Origin: Paralvinella palmiformis | Lineage: Eukaryota > Annelida > Polychaeta > Terebellida > Alvinellidae | Reading direction: 5' to 3' | DNA length: 64,000 nucleotides | Assembly: GCA_025642065.1 (NCBI GenBank) | Contig: JAODUP010000566.1 | Location: 82,501 to 146,500, forward strand | In this document: positions 1 to 14,618 of the stretch, one piece after another | Layout: every line of letters begins with the position of its first letter | Position numbering within the stretch: the first letter of the stretch is position 1 | Made by a program: the position numbers and the translations under genes | The notes under the pieces: generated by a model | What the model was told of the DNA's origin: nothing | What the model saw: only the letters and a program-made list of their open reading frames with translations | The model's database searches: none

Positions 1-1110
1 GTTTTAGCTGTGTATAATAAGGCACAGGCACAGAGAATCTCGAACCGTGAATTCAAAATCTGGACGTTTCTTCAGGGGACTGAATCCAGAGTGGCGACTT
101 TTCTTGCTGAGACATGTGTAATGTCTCACCAGTCCCTAAGCCGCCAAGCAAAATCAAAATACGAATCACCTACAGCCGTGGAGTTTGGGTGTAAAACACC
201 CAAGTCAGATCACGGCAGTAGTGAGAATGTTTAGCTTAATTATCTAAGCAGCCCTATTTATAGCTATTTTTCAATTGCTGTATCTTTCTTCAAAGCAATA
301 CTATATAAACTATATAACCCAATTGTTACTGTCTTCAAAGATCAGTTTTTACAACGGGCAGGCGTCACGAAGCGACTACTATTAAAACTATTTAGCTTAA
401 TTGCTATTAAAAGACTGACATCTGCGCTGAAGCAGACCGTATTAGCGCGTCATAGCTTCGATACTGTTTGAATTATTTTCAAACCTGACCTAATTTATGC
501 TATTCTAACTATTGTAGTTCTTAAATGTTATTTATGACAAGCAGATTAGAGCTAATCTTGAATGTCATAGTACAAACTGGACATAACTGGACCTAGGAAA
601 GATAATTCTATTCCCACATACAACCAAGGTGAATTTTATATACAAGTAAACTTGTTATATAAAACACACCAACCAGCGAGCCGTGTCCAATGCCACCGCT
701 CGAGATGCGATGCAGTGTTTCTATTCCTGAGTCAGGAGTACTTATAATGCTTTAAGAGCGTACTGTGCCTGCTACAGTCATTTAAATGCTGGATAACCAA
801 ACCAAACACTTAAACGGCGTGCCTCCAAAGACGCAAATAGTACATGGATTATACAGCTCTAGATCAACTTTTCTTGAATGCGGGGACCGGGAAATATGGT
901 CTCCACGCATAGAAAACGGAACTTTCTCAACCGCAGCATAATATGCCTTGTGATATTTGCTGGAGGGTCAAATACCTCATAAACATACAAATCCAATAAA
1001 TACTATGACCTACTCGTCACTATTATAACAATTTATATCGGCGCCTTAGCAGACCGTTATGGCGGAATTGCCGTTCTATATATTAACATTTTCAAATCAG
1101 ACCTAATTTG
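1..1110 (-). repeat. Dispersed repeat family B, left copy (reverse orientation)
   Basis: Read on the minus strand, positions about 1,110 to 540 match 50,389-51,043 of the plus strand base for base over long stretches, for example ATCGCATCTCGAG (here 698-710 in reverse) and the AGAACGGCAATTCC block. Positions 1-140 match 58,323-58,455, again inverted. A second, more diverged start of the unit is visible at about 420-510, so the copy is a partial tandem. I find no protein in it. It may be part of a larger transposon or LTR, but no ends are proved. Confidence 0.8.
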
Positions 1111-1141
1111 TATATGTATAAACTCTCATCTATAGATAGAC

Positions 1142-1144
<3 letters not shown>

Positions 1145-1186
<42 letters not shown>

Positions 1187-1208
1187 GTTGTGTGTGTGTG
1201 TGTGTGTG
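1145..1208. repeat. (TG)n microsatellite
   Basis: Nearly pure TG run with one GGGG interruption. It lies beside family B, as the (AC)n run at 50,303-50,377 does in the right-hand copy, so it may be a component of that repeat. The open frames across it are low-complexity artefacts. Confidence 0.95.
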
Positions 1209-1450
1209 CAGGCACACGTGTGAATGTGTATGTATGTATGTATGTATGTGTGAATGCGAATTTATCAGCGCCTTAGATACCTTTATATGAAATTCCAAAC
1301 TTATATTATGGCCAAATTTATTTGATAAAGAGTATTCGAACAAAATAAAATTATCTTCCGCTATTGGTGTTAGATATTACCTTTTTGCCCAGGAAATATT
1401 CCCACTTCAAATACGTAGTGGAAGTAGACGATAAATACACAGCCAATTAG

Positions 1451-1645
1451 TATCCAGAAGATGCCGTTTCTTCCTCTACCACTCGCCATCGTTCATCGTT
1501 TATCAGCAAGATGAACCGCGGTGCTACTATTTTTCTTGACAAACCCGAAGCGGTCGCTTTGACCGAGATATATTTCGGCACGCACTGTCCGCCTGACACC
1601 GGGTACGGGAACCTTAACAACAGCGGAGTCACAGTCGCCAAGTGA
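1451..1645 (+). CDS. Possible last coding exon of an unidentified plus-strand gene
   Basis: An open frame starts after an AG at 1,449-1,450 and ends in TGA at 1,643-1,645. The translation begins YPEDAVSSSTTRHRSS and ends NLNNSGVTVAK. The block is clearly more GC-rich than its surroundings and uses GC-ending codons (CGC, GCG, GTC, ACC), as conserved exons often do. An AATAAA lies at about 1,811. There is no start codon near the 5' edge, and the stretch upstream is repeat, so any earlier exons lie outside the window. The opposite strand is also open for 64 codons. I do not recognise the family. Confidence 0.35.
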   Translation, partial: YPEDAVSSSTTRHRSSFISKMNRGATIFLDKPEAVALTEIYFGTHCPPDTGYGNLNNSGVTVAK

Positions 1646-4089
1646 ACTTCAATATATTCCCATCAAAAGGTTACCTCATATCGATTATGTCGATATACCC
1701 TATTCATTATTCTAGCATAGACAGGCAATAGATTTATTAGAATTGTATTTCATGTCTAATTTTAATAGATAATCGATGTTACATAAAGGCCAATGAATTT
1801 GGAAGGACGAAATAAAAACGTTGGTATTTTAAAAACACGTTTCTCATTTGGGTGACAGTGGTAACTAACGTCTACACAGAAAGTCAAAAAAAATGGTCGG
1901 TACAGTTTTGGCGACTGTACTAACTTTTAATTTTTTAAAATATTTGATGACATTTAGAAATGCAATCTGTCATCATATTATACTGATATTAAATCGCTCA
2001 ATCACCTATCGTATAGTTGATAATCGTCATCAATAATTATGAACCCAATCAATTACAACATGTATATTGTCCCAGTTCAGGTGAGCTGATGAGTCGATAA
2101 ACGTATCAAACCAAAGGGGTGACATTTATGGACTTAAATGACAGAGGCAAAGGTTTCATTCTCGATAACGATTTGATTAAAACGGGTTCTTATAGCCCTT
2201 ATTAATCTTTTGTCCAGAACATGTATCGATTTTATTATAATGTTTTATCTAACTCACGAAGCATCTTACCCCTTAATTCCAGATAATATGCAAATGGATA
2301 TAAATGCATACTGTAGGGGTTAATATGTGCGTGAGTGCGTGCGTGCGTGTGTATCATTTATGTCGAATGATCGCAACGGCCGACCATGTTTTCAACCCTT
2401 TCAAAAACGCACAAAAAACATGGCAACTACAAAGACAGTAACATAAATACGAATTCGTGGAATTGAAGATGAATTAAAACAGGAATGAATTGAATACTAA
2501 TTGAATATTAATCAATGCAACTAACTCTATTTGAAATCTTTAGTTTAGTCGAGATCATAATTTTAATCGAATACTCGCTCACTATAATTTTGTTGACTTA
2601 ACAATTCCCTTATCTTTTCCTGATATTTTGGAAAATACATTACCGTGCAGTATCATTATAAAATATCATGGCTGATAATCTTACGATATACCCAATACAT
2701 CTAAATACGAACTTTCCATCGACACTTTGAAATAATGTGAGCCATTACCTGTGAAAAGTGCACGCCTAAATCGGCGTTTTGGACCTATTGGCGACAAGAA
2801 AAATTGGTCGAATTTCGGTCTGCCGGAAACTCGATATTTCGGTTTGTTCGGAAAAACACACCCTAAAGAACCTCGTTATTCACCAGGCATAAGCAAATCC
2901 GAAACAGGTGAAATCAAAACGTAAGGGTGCGCCTTACGTCCATCACAGTCATTATGACTAGGCCAAAAATACGAAGTATACAAAACAAAATGGAAATATA
3001 TGGCAATCTATTAAACTTACAGACAGTACTTAATACGTCTGATGGCTGGTCGGAATGTACATGCCGATATTGTATACATCGTGAACGATTTCCTTTCTTG
3101 CCCTGAAATACACATCGATATTATAGTGTGCTTGTTTGTTTCTATTTTACCTTATTTACATTTATCGGAAATGCTTTTACCTGTACGGGTGGAAAATATC
3201 AGTACTCACGACTGAATATTTTAGGCGGAGTAGCGCAGCCAACAACAAAGGGGGATTACAGCTACTACTGATATAAAGCTACTTTAGTGTACAAGCACTT
3301 TGGCTTCTGAATCTTCTCAGCTGTTCACTATAACAGCTACAGAAACAAGCAGTCACACGCGCTACGTGTGTTTTATATTGTTCGGAGATAATGACAAAAT
3401 TGTCCCACGTTATTACACTAGACCCAAACGCTCAAATGTAGTTAGTGTATGTATATATTCCTGCTTACTGCACAAGCAGGAGCTCAAAAAACCAGCGCCA
3501 CCTGAGAAATACTGCACCATTTTCAGTTGTTAGTTGTGTAATTGGAAACTTTCTATTATCAATCATAATGTGTTGTCTGATGACACAGGGTTTCCCACGT
3601 GCATGTGTCATGATAGTAATTTAGTTGTTATTGCCAGTGAAATTGTCCATTCTGATCCCGGATATCTCCAAAGCATTCCAATGTCTCTGAACCGTCACCG
3701 TCTTCCCAGCATGATAGGCTGGATGCGTCTTTGTTTTATTTCTAACTGTACACATGGATGACACCAGAAGCGAAATGTCATGCCTAGCAAATCTAAGAAG
3801 TGAACTCGAACAACGTTATGATAATGAAGGTTTTGAACATGTAATCTGAGATGCAGGATTTAAGCATTGTTCTATGCACTTAAATATACCATGAATTAGA
3901 AGTACTATGAAAAGTCTAAAGCACTTAATAAATCGGATGGAGCACAATAAAATAATAATAGATTTTATCCTTTTGGGTGAGACGTTCCTGCATGGTTACA
4001 ATAATAGCGATACATACAGAATCATTGTGTTATATTCCTGGTGACAAACGTATATTAAAAAATAGCGAAAACCGCAGTAAAGGGGTGTG

Positions 4090-4125
<36 letters not shown>

Positions 4126-4139
4126 AAATGAACATAATT
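1646..4139. other. Intergenic, no gene recognised
   Basis: AT-rich sequence with no spliced or long open frame that resembles a known protein. The short frames at 3,300-3,761 look random. A (TA)n run of about 30 bp sits at 4,092-4,122. Confidence 0.6.
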
Positions 4140-6330
4140 ATAGAATTAGAGATAATTTGTCTATTTTTATAGAAGGAGAATATGAGAGATTTTTGTTGAA
4201 ATAAAATCACAACCGCATAATTTAATGATTGGAGAGACTTATCCCATTTCTGGTAATCCAGAAAATCTATCAATTAATAGGTAAGATGTCACATTATCTT
4301 AGATGATGAAAGACAAACATACGGACATAATATTCTAGCCACTGATCAAAATTTCGACTTTCTAAAAATAAAACACAATTATACTGCAAACCTATTCGAT
4401 ACTTGTATCGCTCTTGGATTAAATCCTACTATAACTAGACCTACACGCATATACAACATTCTTCGTGAACTCTACTTGACAACCTTTATTTTAAGAGCAA
4501 AAAGGCCAATATCATTAAATCAGGCATTATAATTACTAAGATATCTGATCATCTTGCGGTTTTCACATTTATTGGTAAGTCTACTCCAATAAATAAAAAA
4601 AACCCACTAAAGATAGAATGCAGGGACCTGAATGAGACAAACATTAATAAAATCAAATCCACACTACAACACTACAACTTGACTACTTCATATGACCTGG
4701 ACACCAATGAGGCATACAGCTCATTTTGTAAATAATTAATAAAGATAATTAACAAAATTGCGCCTGAAATTACAAATACTATCCAACATAAATAAATAAT
4801 TAAATAACCCTGGCGAACCAAAGGACTAATGACTTCTTCAAATAACCTGGGAAAACTATTCAAAAAATGTCTTGAGAAACGATTGTAACAGCCCTCCCAT
4901 ACAAACTGTTAGAAACATCGTAACCTATTTCATAACGTCAAATGGAAAATGAAGGAAAACTACTACCACGATGTATTTCTTAAATATAAATACAACATCA
5001 AGAAAATATGGGGAATTATGCGTACCAATATCAAGAAAATTATCGACAAATCCAACACCATCGACTCATTCCATATTAACGATTAAAAAATCAGTAATCC
5101 TATATATCTAGCAAATAGCTTCTGTAACTTCTTTACTAATGTAGGTCCCTAACTATCTAGGATAATCCCCCATCTCGACATCACTACGCCCAATATCTAA
5201 CCAACATGAAACTTAGTTCCAGCTCCAACATATACCTGACTCCCATGATAAATGATATAATCAGGAGATTAACAAACAAACAAAAAAGTATTGATCTGGG
5301 TGGCATTTCATCTTTTATATTAAAACCACCTAATTGGCTCTATTTGTGATCCACTGGCCGTGCTAATCAATAAACCCATAGAAAGCGGAATTTTTCCCGA
5401 TGCTCTGAACATTGCAAAACTATCAATATATAAGTTAAAAGAACAAATATTACTGAACAAATACCGACCAATATCTCTTCTGTCCCCAATCTCTAAAATA
5501 TTGTAATAAAGTACTATATAAACGTCTGTACAGCTTTGTTAAAAAATATGTTATATATGAAACAATATAGATTTAGAGCTAAACACTCAACTATACATGC
5601 TATTACAGAAATGTATGCTGACTTAGTTGAAGTCCTTGATACGAGAAGGATGAAAAGGCCGCTTTTTATTTATCAAAAGCCTTCGACACAATAGACCATA
5701 CTATTATAATTAATAAATTAAAACCGTATGCTGTTCGAGGGATATAGTACTAAACTGGATCCAAAGATATTTAGAAAATAGCGAACACTATATTCAATAC
5801 AAATCTCACTCACCAGCCATATCTGATATAACCTGTGAAGTACCCAAAGAGAGCGTACTCGGGTCTCTTTAATTTATTGAATGTGCAAATGGTCTCCCAT
5901 CTTGTATTGACAAAGAAAAATGTGTTCTTTTTGTTCATGACACCACAATGTATACAACTTCGTCCGATAGCTCTCTATTATATGAAACAATAAATTATAA
6001 TCTAAATGTCGTGAGTGATTGCTTCAGAGCAAACAAACTTTCATGTTAAAAAAGACTAGTTACATAATTTTGTGCATAATCAACAGGTTAATTAATGTTG
6101 ATAGCTTTGTATTACAAATTGGGGGGGGGGGGTAATACCATAGGGACGGTGCAATCTCCCGAGCATTTACGAACGCTGTATTTTCATTACATTAGAACCA
6201 TTTGTCGATTATAGATTAATACTATGGGGATCGGCTACGAAAATACTTACTAACCCGTTACATATTCTACTAATAAAAATCTATCACAACTGTCACAAAT
6301 TCAATGTATAATGAATGATTTAAAGTGCGG
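4140..6330 (+). mobile_element. Decayed APE-type non-LTR retrotransposon (LINE), endonuclease plus reverse transcriptase
   Basis: Broken frames in order give the end of the AP-endonuclease domain (DQNFDFLKI at about 4,345, then IKSGIIITKISDHLAVF at about 4,515-4,565), a linker, and the reverse transcriptase. In the RT I read RFRAKHSTIHAITEM (about 5,570), YLSKAFDTIDHTI (about 5,670), a damaged VPKESVLGSL in place of VPQGSVLGPL (about 5,840) and FVHDTTMY in place of the catalytic F/Y-ADD box (about 5,930). There are many stops and frameshifts, and the start is missing. The endonuclease part resembles the element at 54.4-56.9 kb on the other strand, so they may be one clade (Jockey/CR1-like, inferred). 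It cannot be active. Confidence 0.85.
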
Positions 6331-7251
6331 ATCATCTGTTACTAACGACATATAAGCTGAAGGTTCTCCCATTTGCTACACATAATGCACTGGATGCTAA
6401 AGCGGGCAGTGTTCTAGTGTTCGGCAACAGTTTACGTTTATCACGTGTCATAGTAGAAGCGCTTAAGGGGCGCCTCCGTAGTTTAATTGGTATATAAAAC
6501 ATCAATCATCATCTTCAGTAGAAGTGCAATTTAACCTACCACGTGTACAGTATGAAAGTCGCCGGCCCATTTAACCTACCAAATACACAGAAGTGGCCGT
6601 AAAACATCAGTGCTTAAATGATGACGAATGCTTCTGGTGTCATAATAGATATTCCAAATCTTTACTATTTTGCTTCCTGTTTCAATAGCCAAATGATACA
6701 GAAATATCCCCATGACCACTTGTATCAGAGCAATTGGAAATCAAGGTGTATAGATACCCACTGTAATCTTAATGAAATCTATAATCCAATAGCTAAAATC
6801 ACATGTAGCCATGTTAATTCATAATAACATCTAACAGATTACGGAAAACAATGCTAGTTAAATAGCGTCAAGTCTTGTTTAGAGTGAAAAATAACCGGAC
6901 TTATAACAACAACAAAAAAAGGTCAGAAATCGCGCCGCCCCATAAAATAACAAATCATTCTCCCCAGCCGTGCCCCGTGAGTGCGGTGATCCACGGTCTA
7001 ACGAGCATGACTAAGCCCATGCAAGGCTCTAGTACACATATGTATTATTTTCTGGACAAGAAAGGGTAAAGTAAACACTACATGAAAGCATCTTTGCATA
7101 TTTTATTATGTTATCTATGGTTAAGTTGGAATGTCATGCAACCAACTGGCAAAGCTCATACATGGACAAAATCAACCTAATAAAATACATCACTCCAGAC
7201 ATGATAACGCACCAGCGATCCAATACACGAAAACAGACCGAGTAACGTGTG

Positions 7252-7291
<40 letters not shown>

Positions 7292-8690
7292 CACCCGTTA
7301 CTGAAATAACCACAGTGAAGGCAGAATGACAAATTGTATTTACATCAAGCTTTGAAGAATTAATAACGTTAACAATAAATAATTTATTAACTTAATAATC
7401 CTACGTCCTAACCAGCTGACAGCTTCCAAGCCATGAACATTTCGTAGGATCCGATGAGAAAACGAGCAGCTGATTTAGATTCTTTGTAAATCTCTGATCA
7501 GGCAAACCATCATGGATATCATTTATGTAGGAATACATCATGGAATGCAACTTACATCGTATAAGAAACCAGAAAGAGTAATCTCCAAGAAAATGAGACC
7601 TTCGTTCAGAATTAAATTCTCCTGTGAAATAACAGGGGACCTAGTAATATAATTTCATTTCACAGGCCTCGTACGTTACAAGAACATGCCATAGACAAGG
7701 GCTTTATAATTGTACTACTCCAGTTTTGGCCACAAAAGAATCACATATAAACCTACACGCGCACACACACCCACACAACCTCTGTTGGCATCAAGTAGTA
7801 CTGCCCAGAAGTCCAGCCTTCCACGAGAGTTTCATGGCAAGCATTAGATTACGGTAGCACCTTATAGTGTGCAATAAAATTGAAACGTGTACATGATTAT
7901 TGATACATTTAGAACCTACTGGTTTTTAATTTTAATAAACTTTTCTCCAAGTGAAAAAGGAGTATTAATGACCGAGTTTTTTTTCACTATCACTCATTTA
8001 AGATCTTCAAGCCATTGGACAACTAACCAAATTATTGCACAGACCGTTGTTTCACCAATGTTAAGATAATGTACCCAGAGAGTTGGCTTAATGCGACTCT
8101 GTTGACGATCACCGATAAAACACTTCTGCTCGATGTCAAAGTTGAAAACTGGTTCACAATAACACAATAAATGGAACAACTTAGGATTATCTACATATTT
8201 ACAAATTGTGGCACTAGTTGTGCAGCATTACTGCACATAATAGGAACCTGTATGGAAATTTTTTGACTTACACTCATTGTGTAACTGATCACAGACAGCA
8301 CACACACACTTTGGTGTGTGTGTGTGTGTGTGTATGTGTGTATGTGATATCGTGGATCTGTGTAGGTATAGTATAATGCACACTTTTTGCTATGAGGTAT
8401 CCCGTGACCGCAGTGAGATCTCGGTCTATATACAAATAAGGAAAGAGTGACCACCACTTGTTCAAGGCCTTCTCTGAGATGGATGGTTCTTCACATGATT
8501 ATCTGGCACAATCCATAACATAAATATTGTTGTGTAGACGATGCTACAAACAGATAATACTGAGCATTGGTATCAATGCAACATTAGAAAATAGCTGTCA
8601 CATCCCATTTAGCACTTGTATCAAATAATGTTCTAAGACCACGATTAAAACAACACAAAGTCTACATCATTATCTATTTCGGCAAAGAAA
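6331..8690. other. Intergenic between a LINE relic and the TRAPPC8 stop codon
   Basis: No gene is visible. It contains a (TA)n run at 7,256-7,288 and a short CA/GT-rich stretch at 8,301-8,332. The TRAPPC8 3' UTR must lie at the right edge, but I see no clear minus-strand AATAAA within 600 bases of the stop, so its end is not placed. Confidence 0.6.
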
Positions 8691-9000
8691 CTAAGTGACG
8701 TCAAGGCTCTCTTTTGTGGATTCACTGTCTTTGATCACTATCTGATGAGAGCCTTGTGACTTTTGCGACACCCATGACCCTTCAACTAGGGCAGTCACGA
8801 CCAGGTCATCTAGGTCGTACACACCCCTCTGGTTGAATACTGCGTGTAATCTGAGCATGTGAGTGGTACTGGGGGTGAGGATTAAAGATGTTGAGCCATG
8901 CCCACTCCAGATGAATGTGGGCCGCAACTGGTCAGCTGATAAGGTGGGCGGAACCAACTGGACTGCTTCAGGTTGACTTTTGTCAACACTCCGCAATAGT
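8691..9000 (-). CDS. TRAPPC8: TRAPPC8 last coding exon
   Basis: It encodes residues 1,415-1,517 and the TAG stop at 8,693-8,691. It carries the conserved C-terminal beta-rich segment, with PTFIWSGHGS, then HMLRLHAVFNQRGVYDLDDL, corresponding to the F-x-H-T-G-V-Y-N-L region of vertebrate TRAPPC8. The acceptor (ACTAATTCAG) joins in phase 2 to the exon at 9,193-9,282. Confidence 0.95.
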
Positions 9001-12000
9001 CTGAATTAGTAATGAGTTTTTTATTAACAGCTATATAAATTAATTACCTATAGAGCTAATACATGTACTTAGTTATTTAGGTTATTTATTACTGATTTGA
9101 GCATTATGTAAATTTTAGAAGCTTTTGCATTAGGCAATGGACATATTTCTTGATATAGTACAAACAGAAACCAACATTGAAAAATTACTTACTTGTCTCC
9201 ATGGTTAGCTGTATTTACATGAACTTCCAGGGTAGTGGCACTACAATTGTACAAGCTCAGACACACAGCTACCTTACACAAACTGAGAGAATCAATAAAA
9301 CAAATGTTTACTGTATGGTCATAACTAGGAGATGGAAAATTTGTTAGGTTACTCATTGAAGTGGAAGCAAACAATTTCTTATTTAAATAATAATTTAAAT
9401 TCGTTACAAAACATTATTAACATGCAAAATTATGGGTAAGCCATATAACAGTTTTCTTTTACAACTAACATTGAATGAAAATAATGGCAGCTATTTCTGA
9501 AGCAGTTGGCACAGCTTGAAATAGAGTTTATAGAAAAAAGCAAAACCTAACTGTTAAAGAGAGTACCATCTGCAGAAAAACGTTCAAAAGACATTTAGGC
9601 AGCTAATATACAAAGTTTATAAAAAATACTCTTGAATAATGATCGTCTCATATTAAATTGGTTTGCTACTTCTTTTTTTGTTAATTTCTTGTTCCCCTTC
9701 ACACTACAGAACAGGTTATTAAATGCTAAATTTAATAATCCCCCCTTATTCAAAACGAGACCACAAACTAAAGGATGAAATTATAAAACAGTTTTCATTT
9801 CTTCATTGCCTATTACAGGCAGTTGTTTCACACATTTTAATATTAACAATATATAATAATAAAACATTTATGGTGCATTTTTCAAATACATTATTCTAAT
9901 TATCACAGAACTCACCACTTGTGTCTAAAGTTATGGCACAGAGTTCTTGGAAACCCAAGCTGATATTTGACTAGCTGTGATGTGACTATGGGTCTAGGCT
10001 TCAGTTTGCCTTCTTCATCGGGCTCTCTTGTTAGTTTTAATAAGCCCTGCTCTAATACAACCTAATACAAGACAAAAATCTTGATTAAAACATACAGCCT
10101 GTAACTTTGAAATACTGCATAAATGAGACTGAATGAGATCCATAACATACGACTTTTAAAATGCTTTGTAGTGTTAAATATAAAAATAATGACGTTTGTT
10201 AGCTGATCATTCAATCAAAGGTTGCCTACCTTTGTAACCGGAGGAACATATACAGGAGTATTTAGTTCTGTCAAGGAGATGTGATGCTGTCCTTGAATAG
10301 AATTGTATGAACCATGACTATCAACCACAAATGCCTGAAACGATAACAAGATGATTAATAAAAAGATGAAAATATGGTAGCTACATACATCATATCACCG
10401 TTGTATGTAATTATGCAAATATTACCCAGCATACTTTTTATAGTCATACTCTAGAGTGCATAATGATGTAAACAGCAAGAGTGAATACCGGAAAAAAAAT
10501 TGTCAAACAGACCCCAACACCCAGACAGACAGATAGACACAATACGAGATTAGCAGGTGGTACATCTAACCTGTCATACACAGATAAGGTATTTGTATGT
10601 AGCCTTAGTTTGAACCAAGACCTTTGGGACTACTACCCATCTGATGACTATCTTAAGTCGTATACACATCAGGCCCCAAAACGGGAGTAATAAAATTGCA
10701 CGTACTAAATTAAAAATACATCACTGCTTTACATCACAGCATAAACATGACAAACGACCAGTAAAGACAATATGTAACTCAGACATCAAAGACTAGCTGA
10801 AACAAGATCGACCAGAATCTAAAATGGTGTCAGCAACATATTAATCATGATAGGGTCATTAAAATACATTAGCCGTTGTACACCATCAAGTAACATCAGT
10901 GATACTTAGTGAATCTTAGATCAATATTCTCTGTCATATTTCTCAAGTATGATATATTTAAGAATTCAGCAAATCAATCTGTCTTTCATTTCACCAGAAA
11001 CAATCATATTCAGTATAAATAAATAAGAAGACTGCTCTGGAAGTGTCTTTAAGGAATGGCAGAATAAGATCCACTTTGGCTACATCATGAGATAAACTGA
11101 TTGTGTGTATTTTCATGGCATCAATGAAAGGAGTATTACAGAAGAATTTGCTAATACCTTCAACAATTCATGTATTTACGAGGAACACTTTTAACTGGAA
11201 ACAATAGGTCAGTACAGGGCATATTGCAGTGTTCCAAATAAATCGCACAGTGTCTGGGTGTGTGCCACCAGATTATAATTCCCCCCCCCCCATAGGCAAT
11301 CAAATGAGTTTTAACTGAGCTTCCAATCCTGTCTTCAGATAATAATTAATGACATAATGTGTAAGTGATAGAGTCATGTTGTTCCCACAGTTTTCTATAA
11401 CGCCAAATTTTAGATTATGAAATGTATGATCCCCAGATACCTCCAATATGTATATTTCTGACAATTTAGAGAATGATGAATGAGGGATTCTAGGATCAAT
11501 AATGAACTTTTTTAATAGTGAAATTAGTCATTATCTCTTAAGAATGTCCTGAACAATGCCAAATGTAATATCAATGCATATAAATATATGGGTTATTAGT
11601 TTAGATCCTTTAGCATATTTAATATGTTATGCTGACACACCATTAACTTCTGGTATACATCCCAAAGATAGTTTATCAACAGCTTTTAACAGATGGATTC
11701 GGCTCAAAAATTATTTCATTCTAATACATTGTGCATTGTCAACTACATTACATGCCTCTATCAGATTCGTATTACTGTGTGTCTGGTCTACAGCAAATTT
11801 ATTACTGAAGTAATCCACTAATGTTTCCATAAATATTTTAAATTATGTCTTCTAATATACTGGATGGATTCTATAGAACTTCTATAGAATCCATCCAGTA
11901 TATGGAACTTAGTATGAATAGTTGTGTTAACAGTGACTTGACAGGCATTTCGATATGATTTTTTGGTTATTTTATATAATTTTCCCCTTCTGGAATGACT

Positions 12001-14585
12001 GGGGGTTGCCAGAATTTAAACCAAAAATGCTGTCTATCTCTAGTAAGTGTACATTTCTGGTTCCACCAATGATGCCATCTGTGCTTGCCAATATATTTTG
12101 ATCGCCCGTATATACTTGTCCATTATTATTCAATAAATAACAATTTTCACCAAACTGTTATTCTGATTTCTCAAACACGCCAGTCTTTATGTAATAATAA
12201 TTGAGTCATGCGCTGTTACCTACTGGTACCTCCAGAAGTGCTGTGAAACAATTAATTAATAACACTGGACAATTGAAGTTACAATCAGGTGTGTCTGTGT
12301 GAGCTAGAGTCAGAACAAAATCACCACATCACAGCCTACTAAACCATTATTATTCAATAAACAATGAATAATTTTCACCAAACTGTTATTTGGATTCCTA
12401 AACATATGCCGGTATTTACGTAACAATATTTGATAGTCAGTCATACGCTGTTACCTACCAGTACCTCTGGATGATTAGCGATACAATAGAAATCACTGCT
12501 CACATTGCAAACCTTGCTCGCCAGTTATCATGAAACAATTAATTAATAATGCTTGCCAGTTAAAGTTACAGTCAGGCATGTTTGGTGCGACATGTTTGTT
12601 TATTAATTATAACATTAAAGCAAAATAGAAATGGTTTAGAAAACCACATAGGCCACTAATTATAGAATGATTGGATGGCAGCAGGCAATAAACCTCTAAC
12701 ACCAGCTGGTAATATAAAGAGACCATCAATTCCCCTGGGCTTCGGGTGGGTTAAAACCGCTTGCGAGCATGTTCCTGTAGAAATGGTAAGCAAGTCCTAC
12801 TTAAAGTGAGGCATTTCTAATGAGATGGACAGAACAAAGATGATGCCCTGTATGAAGATTTTCTTGGCGAAGGTGTTGAAGACGTGCCAGACAATGACAG
12901 GTATGCTGATTATTATGACGATTCTCCTGCTACACTTGAGATTCTGGACTACAGATTAGTAACATTAAAATCATTCTCACAAAGAAATCCTTATACAAAT
13001 TTGCTGCGAGACATGAATGGGTAGTGTTTACGCCCAAAATGTGAGAGCTGTTGATAGTTGGAGAGCGAAGCATTCATATCTTCCAGGTGTACAAAGTTTG
13101 ACCCTCATAGCAAGCATCTAACTAGAAATGAAATTCTGGCCACCCTACTCACTTATTTAAGAAGCATAACTTTTATTGCGACCTGAATCCTACTCAATTC
13201 AATTTAATCAAACTGATGCTGTGATATAGAAAATGCGACTGGTCCATATAATGCCATATTTTTAAGTAGACAAATACAAAACCCATCTTTATAAGTATTT
13301 CATCAGTACCAATTCATTTTTTAAGAACCAACCTTCCAGAGTACAATCAGGGTCAGATCAAGCAGGAGAGCTTCATCTAATGGCTGGAATGGATTAATAC
13401 GGGGCTTATGATCAATGACGTCTAGGCCAACAGCACTCTTAGGTATAATCACGTGATAATCATGGAAGTTGATAGCGCTCAACTCTGACGAGTAAAACTC
13501 TGCACACGGAGCTGTTGCGCTGTGAATCTGATGTTGATCAAACGTCACATTTGTGAAGATCTTTTTCTTGGAGCTTGGATCTGGGAAACAAAGATCAAAT
13601 AGAAGCAATGAATGAAGGGGGACTGTTCAATGAAGATTAATGATGATTTTCATGAAGAGTTGTTTTAATGCTTACTAATTTGAGTAAAAATGGGAATTCG
13701 CAAAATGACGGGAGTACACCAATCTACAACTAAGACCATCAAAATCTATGAGCTGCCATAATGAGAAATCTCTTACCTACTGTCTGCTTACATTTTGAAG
13801 CACGTAAACATACCAGTGTAGACTTAGAACCAACAATTTTAATATCTGAAATAAAAGAGAAGTGGTCCAATACCTTTACATAAATTTATTACACACAGGT
13901 CTAGGCCCATTTCGCATGAATGTAATAGTATACATCCATTGTAAAGTAAGCACTAAGAAGTAATAAATGCCACTACTAACCCGAATGCCTTCGCGTACTC
14001 AAGTGACATAAATGCCAATGACAGCTAACACAGGATACCTGTAATATGCTAAACTCCGTAATTGAAGCATCTTGAACCTATTGTGCATTAAAATAAGGGA
14101 CTTATTAGATGAATGGTGTTCAGCACAGGAAACAATAGATAGGTCCAGGTAAACGTTCTAATACAAATATATGGAGAAAGATGACAGTTTTAATACTGTT
14201 TAAGGTAATGATGCTAATACATAGACAGGCATGAAAGTCTCAATCATTATTTATTTGATAATGTGATATCATATTTTAAGTCAAATGGAGGTTTATGACA
14301 TCATAATAACAAAGGAATTCTAAGATTAGCATTACAAATCCTTATTATCAGATGAATGAATGAAGATTAAATCAACAATCAACAAATGCAGTTCTAAGCA
14401 AACAACTCTTTTTATTTGTTACCAACTTGAATATTATAAGCTTAAAATGGTGGAACTGCTTGGATTTGTGACATTAATATTAGTGCTCCCAGTTGATGAC
14501 ACAAAGACAAGAGGGATCTTATACTCAATTAGTACACTCTTTGTGTGTGTGTTTGTGTGCATGTACATGTATTTTTATGTGTGTT

Positions 14586-14618
<33 letters not shown>

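Noticed and set aside
1092..1343. His/Thr-rich frame on the minus strand
   Set aside because: Translation of a TG/CA microsatellite.
14039..14077. A shorter TRAPPC8 exon 25 ending after SILQ at an internal GTATCC donor
   Set aside because: It would end in phase 0, but the next exon needs phase 1; reading on to the GTTAGT donor at 13,980 gives the conserved residues after it (VSCVSCHWHL) and the right phase.
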